Under the pieces are notes generated by a model, which saw only the letters and a program-made list of their open reading frames with translations, was not told the origin of the DNA and did no database searches. From positions 1 to 39,130 of the forward strand of contig CALIYX010000029.1 of assembly GCA_938049335.1 (NCBI GenBank): a stretch of DNA of 39,130 bases. The letters run 5' to 3'. This DNA is from an uncultured Clostridia bacterium (lineage in GTDB: Bacteria; Bacillota; Clostridia; Peptostreptococcales; Anaerovoracaceae). The position numbers were made by a program, and so were the translations under genes. How positions within the stretch are numbered: the stretch's first letter is position 1; each line of letters starts with the position of its first letter. Shown piece after piece: positions 32,750-39,130 of this stretch.

Positions 32750-32966
32750 TTAGGCTATGAAGGAGACAAAGTAGGTTTAGGCTAAGACCCTTACAGAGAG
32801 TAGATCAATTGCTGAGAGATTTGCGGTGAACCTAAATTCGAATATCACTCTGGAGCCTGACACTTTAATGAGAGGCACCTTGTCAGAGGTAAGCAACTAG
32901 GGTGGTACCGCGGTTTGATAATCGTCCCTATGCAGTTTTTTCTGTATAGGGATTAATTTTTTGAAG
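32750..32966 (+). promoter_or_regulatory. T-box riboswitch (isoleucine) before ileS
   Basis: Stem I closes by AGGCT (32752-32756) with AGCCT (32854-32858). Its 3' side carries a specifier-loop ATC (32844-32846), the Ile codon. The conserved T-box AGGGTGGTACCGCG lies at 32899-32912. The terminator CCCTATGCAG/CTGTATAGGG (32926-32950) is followed by TTTTTT. Uncharged tRNA-Ile would bind and allow the antiterminator, switching ileS on. Confidence 0.92.
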
Positions 32967-32975
32967 GAGAGAAGT

Positions 32976-35900
32976 ATGTTTGAGAGATTATCCGAACAGC
33001 CTGTAGCTGAAGTTCAGCAGGAACAGGTTGAGAAGTGGAAAAGAGAGGATTTACTAAAGAAGTGCGTAACAGCACGCGAGGGGAAACCAAAATATGTCTT
33101 TTACGAGGGACCTCCAACAGCTAACGGAATGCCAGGAATACACCATGTAATGGCAAGAACACTCAAGGATTCAGTATGTAGATATTGGACAATGAAGGGT
33201 TACCAGGTTAATCGTAAGGCTGGTTGGGATACACATGGACTTCCTGTAGAAATCGAAGTTGAGAAGCAGCTCAACATGAATGGTAAGCAGGATATAGAAA
33301 AGTACGGAATCAAGGAGTTTAACGAAAAATGCCGTGAGTCTGTTTTCACTTACACAGATAAGTGGAGAGAGATGACAGAGAGAATGGCTTATCTAGTTGA
33401 CCTTGATGACCCATATATCACACTTAACAACGACTATATTGAGAGCGGATGGTGGATCCTAAAGAAGTTCTTTGATAAGGGACTCATCTACGAAGGACAC
33501 AAGATCCTCCCATACTGCCCAAGATGCGGAACAGGACTTGCTTCACACGAAGTAGCTCAGGGATATAAGGAAGTAAAGGTAAACACTCTAATCGTTAAGT
33601 TCAAGAAGAAGGGTGCTGATAATGAGTACTTCCTAGCTTGGACAACAACTGCTTGGACACTTGCAGCAAACACAATGCTTACAGTTGGTCCTGACTTTGA
33701 TTATGTCAAGGTTAAGATGCTAAACGGTAAGGACGAGGGTAACTACTTCTACCTAGTTGAGGCTCTTGCAGATAGAGTTTTAGGCGAGGGTAACTACGAG
33801 GTAGTTGAGCGCATGAAGGGTAAGGATCTTGAGTACATGGAGTACGAGCAGCTCATGCCATTCTGTAAGGTTAAGGAAGGTGACAAGGCCTTCTTTGTTA
33901 CATGCATGGACTATGTATCTATCGAGGATGGTACAGGTATCGTACATACAGCTCCTGCATTTGGTGAAGATGACTACCAGTGTGGTAAGAAGTACGGCGC
34001 TGCATTCCTTCAGCCAGTCGACGAGCAGGGTTGCTATACAGAAACTCCATGGAAGGGTCACTTCATCATGGAGGATGGTCTTGATGTAGAAATTATCAAG
34101 TACCTAGATGATAAGGTATTTGCTAAGCAGAAGATAGAACATAACTATCCACACTGCTGGAGATGCGGAACACCTCTAGTTTACTATGCTAGACAGAGCT
34201 GGTACATCAAGATGAGCGAACTTAAAGATCAGCTTGTTGCAAATAACAATACAGTAAACTGGTATCCACCTTTCGTAGGAGAGAAGAGATTCGGAAACTG
34301 GCTAGCAGATGTTAAGGACTGGGCAATCTCAAGATCTAGATATTGGGGAACTCCAATCCCAATCTGGAAGTGCGACTGTGGGCATCTTGAATGCGTAGGA
34401 AGTCGTGCAGAGCTAGTTGAGAAGGCTGTAGAAAATATCGATGAGAGCATAGAGCTACACCGTCCGTATGTTGATGATGTACACCTAAAGTGCCCACACT
34501 GCGGAAAGGAAATGACAAGAATAGTAGAAGTTATGGACTGCTGGTTTGACTCAGGAGCGATGCCATTTGCACAGTGGCACTATCCGTTTGAGAACAAGGA
34601 GCACTTTGAGGAGAAGCTATTCCCAGCTGACTTCATCTGTGAAGGTATCGACCAGACAAGAGGATGGTTCTATTCACTGATGGCAATCTCAACATTCATT
34701 ATGGGTAAGTCACCATATAAGAATGTACTTGTTAACGACCTCATCCTTGATAAGAACGGCAAGAAGATGAGTAAGTCAAAGGGAAATACCGTTTCACCAT
34801 TTGAGCTATTTGACCAGTACGGAGCAGATGCTACAAGATGGTACTTGCTTTCAGTATCACCAGCTTGGACTCCAACAAAGTTTGACGAAGATGGACTTAA
34901 GGACGTTGTAAGCAAGTTCTTTGGAACACTTAGAAATGTATATAACTTCTTCGTTCTATATTCAAATCAGGATGATCTTGATGTGGCAAATCTAGAGCTT
35001 GCATATGATAAGAGACCTGAGCTAGACAGATGGATACTCTCAAGATATAACAAGCTTGTAAAAGAAGTTAGAGAGCATATGGATAGCTATGACCACATGA
35101 AGACTGTAAGAGCGCTTACTGACTTTGTCAGCGAGGACTTCTCAAACTGGTACATCAGACGTGCAAGAAGAAGATTCTACGGAAGCGAGATGACTGAAGA
35201 TAAGATGAGCGTATATGCAACAACTTTTGAGGTATTGGTTGGCGTATCACTTTTGATTGCACCATTTGCACCGTTTATCTCAGACGAAATATATACAAAG
35301 CTAACAGGAGAGGAGACTGTACACACAGCATACTTACCTGAATGCAATGAAGCTCTCATAGACAACAAGGTTGAGGAGCGTATGAACCTAGTAAGAAGCT
35401 TTGTAACTCTTGGCCGTGGTGCTCGTGAGAAGGAGAGAATCAAGGTTAGACAGCCACTTAACGAGATCCTTGTAGATGGTAAGTACAAGCCACTTGTTGC
35501 TGACCTTACAGACCTAGTAATGGAAGAGCTTAACGTAAAGAATGTTGTATTTGCAGATGAGCTAGGTGAGTATATGAACCTATCTCTAAAGCCAAACTTC
35601 AAGCTTGCTGGACCAGTTCTAGGAAAGAACATCAAGCAGTTTGGAGACGAGCTAGCAAAGCTAGACGCTGCTGAATTTGTAGCTGAGCTAGAAGCAAAGG
35701 GTGAGCTTGAAATGACTGTAGCTGGTGAAACTGTAAATGTTCCTAAGGATTTCGTTGATGTAAGAATCAGCGCTAAGGATGGATTTGCAGTAGCTATGGA
35801 AAACAATATATTTACAATACTTGACACAGTTCTAACACCAGAGCTAGTTAAGGAAGGTCTTGCAAGAGAAGTTGTATCAAAGGTACAGCAGCTCCGTAAG

Positions 35901-36092
35901 CAGAATGACTTTGAAATGATGGATAGAATCGATATCGTTCTTGAAGCAGATGAAGAGGTTTGCGAGGCTGTTAAGGAGTTTGCTGACTACATCAAGGACG
36001 AAACTCTAGCAGATACAGTTGAATTTGCAAAGGCAGATGAGAGCTTTGACATCAACGGTCATAAGACAGGAATCTGCGTAGTGAGGAAATAG
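32976..36092 (+). CDS. ileS: Isoleucyl-tRNA synthetase (IleRS2 type)
   Basis: The 1038-residue class I synthetase charges tRNA-Ile. Its first signature is 'PPTANGMPGIHHVMARTLKD', with GIHH at 54-57 in the HIGH position, the form seen in the eukaryote-like bacterial class 2 IleRS, often linked to mupirocin resistance. KMSKS is at 597-601. The editing domain lies roughly at 190-390, and several CxxC pairs (CPRCG, CWRCG, CPHCG) are present. ATG at 32976 follows AAGGAGAG; the TTG five codons upstream lies within that site. The Ile T-box before it confirms the amino acid. rlmN follows after 1 nt. Confidence 0.96.
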   Translation: MFERLSEQPVAEVQQEQVEKWKREDLLKKCVTAREGKPKYVFYEGPPTANGMPGIHHVMARTLKDSVCRYWTMKGYQVNRKAGWDTHGLPVEIEVEKQLNMNGKQDIEKYGIKEFNEKCRESVFTYTDKWREMTERMAYLVDLDDPYITLNNDYIESGWWILKKFFDKGLIYEGHKILPYCPRCGTGLASHEVAQGYKEVKVNTLIVKFKKKGADNEYFLAWTTTAWTLAANTMLTVGPDFDYVKVKMLNGKDEGNYFYLVEALADRVLGEGNYEVVERMKGKDLEYMEYEQLMPFCKVKEGDKAFFVTCMDYVSIEDGTGIVHTAPAFGEDDYQCGKKYGAAFLQPVDEQGCYTETPWKGHFIMEDGLDVEIIKYLDDKVFAKQKIEHNYPHCWRCGTPLVYYARQSWYIKMSELKDQLVANNNTVNWYPPFVGEKRFGNWLADVKDWAISRSRYWGTPIPIWKCDCGHLECVGSRAELVEKAVENIDESIELHRPYVDDVHLKCPHCGKEMTRIVEVMDCWFDSGAMPFAQWHYPFENKEHFEEKLFPADFICEGIDQTRGWFYSLMAISTFIMGKSPYKNVLVNDLILDKNGKKMSKSKGNTVSPFELFDQYGADATRWYLLSVSPAWTPTKFDEDGLKDVVSKFFGTLRNVYNFFVLYSNQDDLDVANLELAYDKRPELDRWILSRYNKLVKEVREHMDSYDHMKTVRALTDFVSEDFSNWYIRRARRRFYGSEMTEDKMSVYATTFEVLVGVSLLIAPFAPFISDEIYTKLTGEETVHTAYLPECNEALIDNKVEERMNLVRSFVTLGRGAREKERIKVRQPLNEILVDGKYKPLVADLTDLVMEELNVKNVVFADELGEYMNLSLKPNFKLAGPVLGKNIKQFGDELAKLDAAEFVAELEAKGELEMTVAGETVNVPKDFVDVRISAKDGFAVAMENNIFTILDTVLTPELVKEGLAREVVSKVQQLRKQNDFEMMDRIDIVLEADEEVCEAVKEFADYIKDETLADTVEFAKADESFDINGHKTGICVVRK

Positions 36093-36093
36093 A

Positions 36094-37122
36094 ATGTCTG
36101 AACGAGTTGATTTGAGGAGCATGACCTTAAATGAGCTGAAGGACTTCGCCAGCGGTATAGGCGTGCCTGCATTTAGAGGCGCGCAGATATTTGACTGGAT
36201 ATATAAGGGCAAGAAAAGCTTTCGGGAGATGAATAATCTTCCGGAAGCTTTGCGCTATGAGCTCCAAGACAAGGCATACATCGAAAATCTAAATATACGA
36301 ACTGTCCAAAAATCAAAGCTTGACGGCACTCGTAAGTACCTGCTTGAGCTTTCAGATGGAAACACCATAGAATGCGTTTTTATGAAATATAAGTTCGGAA
36401 ACTCAATTTGCATCTCATCGCAGGCGGGCTGCCGCATGGGTTGCAAATTTTGTGCGTCTACGGTTAAGGGACTAGCAAGAAATTTGACAGCTGGTGAGAT
36501 GGTTTCACAGATTATGGCTGCTCAGGAGGATTCCGGAGAGAAAATCGGTCATATCGTTGTTATGGGAAGTGGAGAGCCTTTTGATAACTACGAAAACCTA
36601 TCAAAGTTTCTCAATATAGTCAACGAACCAAAGGGGCTTGGAATCGGGATGAGAAATATCACAGTTTCAACCTGCGGAATAGTTCCTATGATTTTGAGGT
36701 TTGCAGAAGACTTTAATCAGGTTAATCTTGCAATTTCGCTTCACGCATCTAGCGATGAAGATAGAAGTGCCATAATGCCAATAAACAATAGATATGACAT
36801 CAAAGAAGTGCTTTCGGCTTGTGATGATTATACTAAGAAGACAAAGCGCAGAATAACCTATGAGTATACCCTTGTAAGTGGAGTAAATGACAGCGTGCAG
36901 AGCGCTAAAAGACTTGCTGGGCTGCTAAAGGGAAAGCTCTGTCACGTTAACCTAATTCCTCTTAACGAGGTCAAGGATAGCGGTTTTGTCACAGTTAGCA
37001 AGAGCAAGGCCTTCGAGTTTCAAAAGGTTTTGGAAGAGGCAGGAATCCCTGCGACCATAAGGCGAGAATTAGGTGATGATATAGACGCTGCTTGCGGACA
37101 GCTTAGGCTTAACAATGAGTGA
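36094..37122 (+). CDS. rlmN: Dual-specificity 23S rRNA/tRNA adenine-C2 methyltransferase RlmN
   Basis: The 342-residue radical-SAM enzyme methylates A2503 of 23S rRNA and A37 of some tRNAs. The iron-sulfur cysteines are C113, C117 and C120 in 'CRMGCKFC'. 'VVMGSGEPFDNY' binds SAM, and the C-terminal cysteine in 'DAACGQLRL' fits the second catalytic cysteine. 'SGEPFDN' departs slightly from the usual 'GMGEP(L/F)xN'. It starts 1 nt after the ileS stop and overlaps the HEAT gene by 8 nt, so it is transcribed from the T-box promoter and may follow isoleucine supply. A Cfr-type enzyme is less likely given length and context. Confidence 0.93.
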   Translation: MSERVDLRSMTLNELKDFASGIGVPAFRGAQIFDWIYKGKKSFREMNNLPEALRYELQDKAYIENLNIRTVQKSKLDGTRKYLLELSDGNTIECVFMKYKFGNSICISSQAGCRMGCKFCASTVKGLARNLTAGEMVSQIMAAQEDSGEKIGHIVVMGSGEPFDNYENLSKFLNIVNEPKGLGIGMRNITVSTCGIVPMILRFAEDFNQVNLAISLHASSDEDRSAIMPINNRYDIKEVLSACDDYTKKTKRRITYEYTLVSGVNDSVQSAKRLAGLLKGKLCHVNLIPLNEVKDSGFVTVSKSKAFEFQKVLEEAGIPATIRRELGDDIDAACGQLRLNNE

Positions 37123-37849
37123 TGTAAGAGAAGTTTTAGAAAAAGCATATAAGGAAATAGCTGAAAAAGATTTTCCAGATGGAGATAGAATTAGGTTTAT
37201 AGCAGAACTCGGTGCAAGCGATGACATAGAATACCACTACAAGCTGATTTGTGATTCATGGAAATCAGGCAGAAGACTCTACCTAGAAAACAGCTTTGAT
37301 AGACATGGGGCAGAGGGGATAGAGTTTTTGTTTGCAAAGCTATGTGAAGCCGAAGGCGATATCATCAAAGTGCTAACAGCATACTTGATAGCCGAAATTC
37401 TATCAAAATCAAGACATAGGGATTTTTATGCAGGATTTTGCAAAAGGCTTATTCCTATTCTAATATCTGAGATTAAAACTTGTGATGAAGTTCTAAGAAG
37501 GAAGCTAATCATAGCCCTTGGCTGGGTTGGTACATCAAATGAAATAGGATTTCTGACTAGACAGATGCTCAGCGATGATGATGCGCTTTGCAGGGTCTGG
37601 TCGGCTTCAAGTCTCATGCAGATGTCATTTCATGGGGTTTCAAAAGAAGAAGTATGTGAAGCATCAAAGGATGCATTTGCAAAGGTCTTATCAGACGAAA
37701 AGGATATTCAGGCCTGCGGACTTATCTTGGAATCAGTGCAGACACTATACGGCAAAAAGTGGGTGAGTTCCTCGGCAGTAGAGGATGTTGATGAAGCAAG
37801 AATTGAAAAGGGTAGAAATTCCGCTTTAAGATTTTTGAGCAAGTTATAA
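37115..37849 (+). CDS. HEAT-repeat-like protein of unknown function
   Basis: The 244-residue, helix-rich soluble protein has repeated pairs of helices (about 70-200), for example 'VLRRKLIIALGWVGTSNEIGFLTRQMLSDDDALCRVWSASSL', the HEAT/armadillo-like pattern. No catalytic motif, signal peptide or membrane segment is seen. Its start lies inside the end of rlmN (8-nt overlap), so it is translationally coupled to it and driven by the ileS T-box promoter. HEAT proteins usually bind other proteins or modify them as lyases for cofactors. A role in tRNA or ribosome modification is only a guess from context. A weak hairpin AAAACT/AGTTTT follows at 37856-37870. Confidence 0.7.
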   Translation: MSDVREVLEKAYKEIAEKDFPDGDRIRFIAELGASDDIEYHYKLICDSWKSGRRLYLENSFDRHGAEGIEFLFAKLCEAEGDIIKVLTAYLIAEILSKSRHRDFYAGFCKRLIPILISEIKTCDEVLRRKLIIALGWVGTSNEIGFLTRQMLSDDDALCRVWSASSLMQMSFHGVSKEEVCEASKDAFAKVLSDEKDIQACGLILESVQTLYGKKWVSSSAVEDVDEARIEKGRNSALRFLSKL

Positions 37850-37928
37850 GCTAGTAAAACTAAAAGTTTTTAGACAGCATATCAAAACATAATGACTATC
37901 TTTGATTATATGAAAAAATATTATTAAA

Positions 37929-37954
37929 TTTACAAAATTGTTTTACAAAATTGT
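37929..37954. repeat. Perfect tandem 13-bp repeat at a promoter
   Basis: TTTACAAAATTGT occurs twice head to tail (37929-37941, 37942-37954) and ends 2 bp before the -35 of the next promoter. Each copy holds the near-palindrome ACAAAATTGT. An activator or repressor site is possible. Confidence 0.65.
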
Positions 37955-37956
37955 CG

Positions 37957-37985
37957 TTGAATACTTATGATACTTAGTGTATAAT
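37957..37985 (+). promoter_or_regulatory. Promoter of the P-loop protein gene
   Basis: TTGAAT (37957-37962), a 17-nt spacer, then TATAAT (37980-37985), 31 nt before the start. Confidence 0.75.
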
Positions 37986-38016
37986 AGCGATAATAAAATG
38001 ATAGGAGGACTGCATT

Positions 38017-38439
38017 ATGGTTAAACTATTGATTGGTCACAAGGGAACAGGAAAGACCAAAATGATGATTGAACTTGCAAATACTGAAGCTGAAAAGAGT
38101 GATGGCAACATCATTTTTATCAACAAGAATGCCCGTCTGATGTATGACCTTAAGTATAAGATCAGAGTCGTTTGCATGGAGGATTATGAGCATGTAACAA
38201 ATAGCGACGAATACATCGGATTTTTATATGGAATCATAAGTTCTGATCACGATATCAAGACTATTTACATAGACAGCATACTTAAGCATGCTGATTTCTC
38301 ACTTGGAGATCTACCAGAGTTCTTGACAAGACTAAAGAACATCTCTAAAGACTACGGTATGGACTTCGTTGTAAGCCTAAGCGCAGAGAAGGAAGAGATG
38401 ATTGGTGTAGACTTCGCAGACTACGAGGTTTTGAACTAA
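38017..38439 (+). CDS. Small P-loop ATP-binding protein of unknown function
   Basis: The 140-residue soluble protein starts MVKLLIGHKGTGKTK, a Walker A motif (GHKGTGKT, 7-14). A Walker B-like strand, 'IKTIYIDSIL', lies near 82-92, and a late strand 'GMDFVVSLSAEKEEM' near 115-130 could carry a sensor. The layout is a minimal RecA/ASCE-type core with no added domain. Similar small proteins seem familiar from other clostridia, but I know no assigned function. AGGAGG lies before the ATG. It has its own promoter, an upstream tandem repeat and a strong terminator. Confidence 0.8.
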   Translation: MVKLLIGHKGTGKTKMMIELANTEAEKSDGNIIFINKNARLMYDLKYKIRVVCMEDYEHVTNSDEYIGFLYGIISSDHDIKTIYIDSILKHADFSLGDLPEFLTRLKNISKDYGMDFVVSLSAEKEEMIGVDFADYEVLN

Positions 38440-38465
38440 TACACTAATAAGTTCATAAAAGCAAA

Positions 38466-38495
38466 AGAGGAGGTTTAGCCTCCTCTAATTTTTTT
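38466..38495 (+). terminator. Terminator after the P-loop gene
   Basis: A perfect 8-bp stem AGAGGAGG/CCTCCTCT, loop TTTAG, followed by AATTTTTTT. Confidence 0.9.
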
Positions 38496-38530
38496 GTGGG
38501 CTATAGGACAAAAAGTGTTGATAAATACTT

Positions 38531-38653
38531 CTAAACACATTCAAATTTCAACGTTAAAATGTGGTATATCTTCATTTGATATTGCCAACCTTGATCTGAA
38601 TGTAGAATTGTTTCATCTTTATTTGGAATCTTTTCAAAAGCCTTGGGTTGCAT
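38531..38653 (-). pseudogene. IS3-family transposase fragment (OrfB)
   Basis: On the minus strand a 40-residue frame reads KAFEKIPNKDETILHSDQGW then QYQMKIY before losing similarity and stopping. 'LHSDQGWQYQ' is the hallmark of the IS3/IS150 integrase core around its second catalytic aspartate. The first catalytic Asp, the Glu and both ends are missing. It is a fossil of an insertion in the gap between the P-loop gene and the MarR gene, and shows that the right edge is accessory DNA. No inverted terminal repeats were found. Confidence 0.85.
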
Positions 38654-38699
38654 AATATTAACTGAACAGGAATTTATCTCTATTTAGACATACAAACTG

Positions 38700-38728
38700 T
38701 TGACAACAAAGCTCCTATATAGTATTAT
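38700..38728 (+). promoter_or_regulatory. Promoter of the MarR-family gene
   Basis: TTGACA (38700-38705), a 17-nt spacer, then TATTAT (38723-38728). Spacer and -10 are buried in the left arm of the palindrome. Confidence 0.8.
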
Positions 38729-38756
38729 TTAAAATAAAATACTATATAGGAGCTTT
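38708..38756. promoter_or_regulatory. 19-bp-arm palindrome, candidate MarR operator
   Basis: The arms AAAGCTCCTATATAGTATT (38708-38726) and its exact reverse complement (38738-38756) flank an 11-bp AT centre. Each arm holds a CTATATAG self-palindrome, so there may be two operator sites. The left arm covers the promoter; the right arm holds the ribosome binding site (GGAG), which the RNA hairpin would hide. Confidence 0.75.
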
Positions 38757-38759
38757 TAC

Positions 38760-39130
38760 ATGAAAACAAATGGTGGATTTCTTATCACCAAAATAAAACA
38801 ACTTGGAGACCGGATTTTTGAGAAGATTCTCAGCGAAAAGAATATTGATGCGTTCAATGGAGCCCAGGGGCGTATTCTTTATGTGCTGTGGCAGGAGGAT
38901 GGAATCCCGATTGGGTCACTCTCGATTAAATGTGGATTAGCGATAACTTCTCTTACTACGATGCTGGAAAGAATGGAAAATCAAGGGCTGATAAGACGCG
39001 TTCCGTCTGAAACGGACAAAAGGAAAACACTATTGTTTCTGACTGAGAAAGCACATTCCTTAAAGGACGAGTACAATTCTGTATCTGATGAGATGGGCAG
39101 TATTTACTACAAAGGTTTTTCAGAGGAAGA
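38760..39130 (+). CDS. MarR-family transcription regulator (partial, runs off the window)
   Basis: The first 123 residues are visible. A helical N-terminus is followed by a winged helix-turn-helix: 'NGAQGRILYVLWQEDGIPIGSL' (about 33-54), 'CGLAITSLTTMLERMENQGLIRR' (recognition helix and start of the wing, about 58-80) and 'PSETDKRKTLLFLTEKA' (wing, about 82-98). The 'D-x-R-(K)' wing motif fits MarR. It probably binds the palindrome over its own promoter. Codons such as CGG, CGT, GGG and CTG are richer than in the core genes. With the IS fossil upstream, this suggests acquired DNA. Target genes would lie to the right, outside the window. Confidence 0.88.
   Translation, partial: MKTNGGFLITKIKQLGDRIFEKILSEKNIDAFNGAQGRILYVLWQEDGIPIGSLSIKCGLAITSLTTMLERMENQGLIRRVPSETDKRKTLLFLTEKAHSLKDEYNSVSDEMGSIYYKGFSEE

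Noticed and set aside
35177..35827. Minus-strand 216-residue Ser-rich frame
   Set aside because: It is antisense to ileS; Ser richness comes from complement of Glu/Ala/Lys codons.
1..39130. CRISPR array or prophage
   Set aside because: No regularly spaced repeats and no phage structural genes were seen.

Overview
The window looks like chromosome of a low-GC anaerobic Bacillota, most likely a clostridium of the Peptostreptococcales/Anaerovoracaceae type. This rests on AGA-rich and CTA/CTT-rich codon use, strong AGGAGG-type ribosome binding sites, a T-box, a PyrR attenuator, CarD, IleRS of the second bacterial class, and typical TTGACA/TATAAT promoters. The genus assignment is inference; no rRNA is present.

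Left edge (1-1030): a decayed accessory stretch sits at the 3' end of a tRNA-Glu gene. It holds a small basic membrane-peptide ORF, a frameshifted gene resembling small cargo genes of integrative elements, the tail of a helix-turn-helix gene, and short direct repeats. Then come thrC-mntP, tRNA-Ser, an NhaC-type antiporter, and carD.

Middle (6-24 kb): an XRE-cupin regulator heads a tightly overlapping spermidine/putrescine uptake operon (potABCD). It converges on a D-cysteine desulfhydrase-like gene. Next is a two-gene malolactic operon (malolactic enzyme plus AEC-family malate permease) whose arginine codons differ from those of its neighbours. An export and sensing block follows: a fused MacB-like ABC protein, a candidate structured leader, a permease-ATPase-permease exporter, an OmpR/histidine-kinase pair, and a separate ABC-2 pair.

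Right part (24-39 kb): a cytosolic transglutaminase-like protein, then a PyrR-attenuated pyrR-uracil permease operon, a DacF-like carboxypeptidase divergent from lexA (with a LexA box on its own promoter), rpsO, pnp, a T-box-controlled ileS, rlmN coupled to a HEAT-repeat protein, and a small P-loop protein. The right edge is accessory again: an IS3-family transposase fragment and a MarR-family regulator, cut by the window end, whose promoter lies in a long palindrome.

No CRISPR array, prophage or complete insertion sequence was seen. No clearly new system is proven. The best candidates for new biology are the structured leader at 17.05-17.14 kb, the tandem promoter-proximal repeats, and the conserved-looking P-loop and HEAT proteins.
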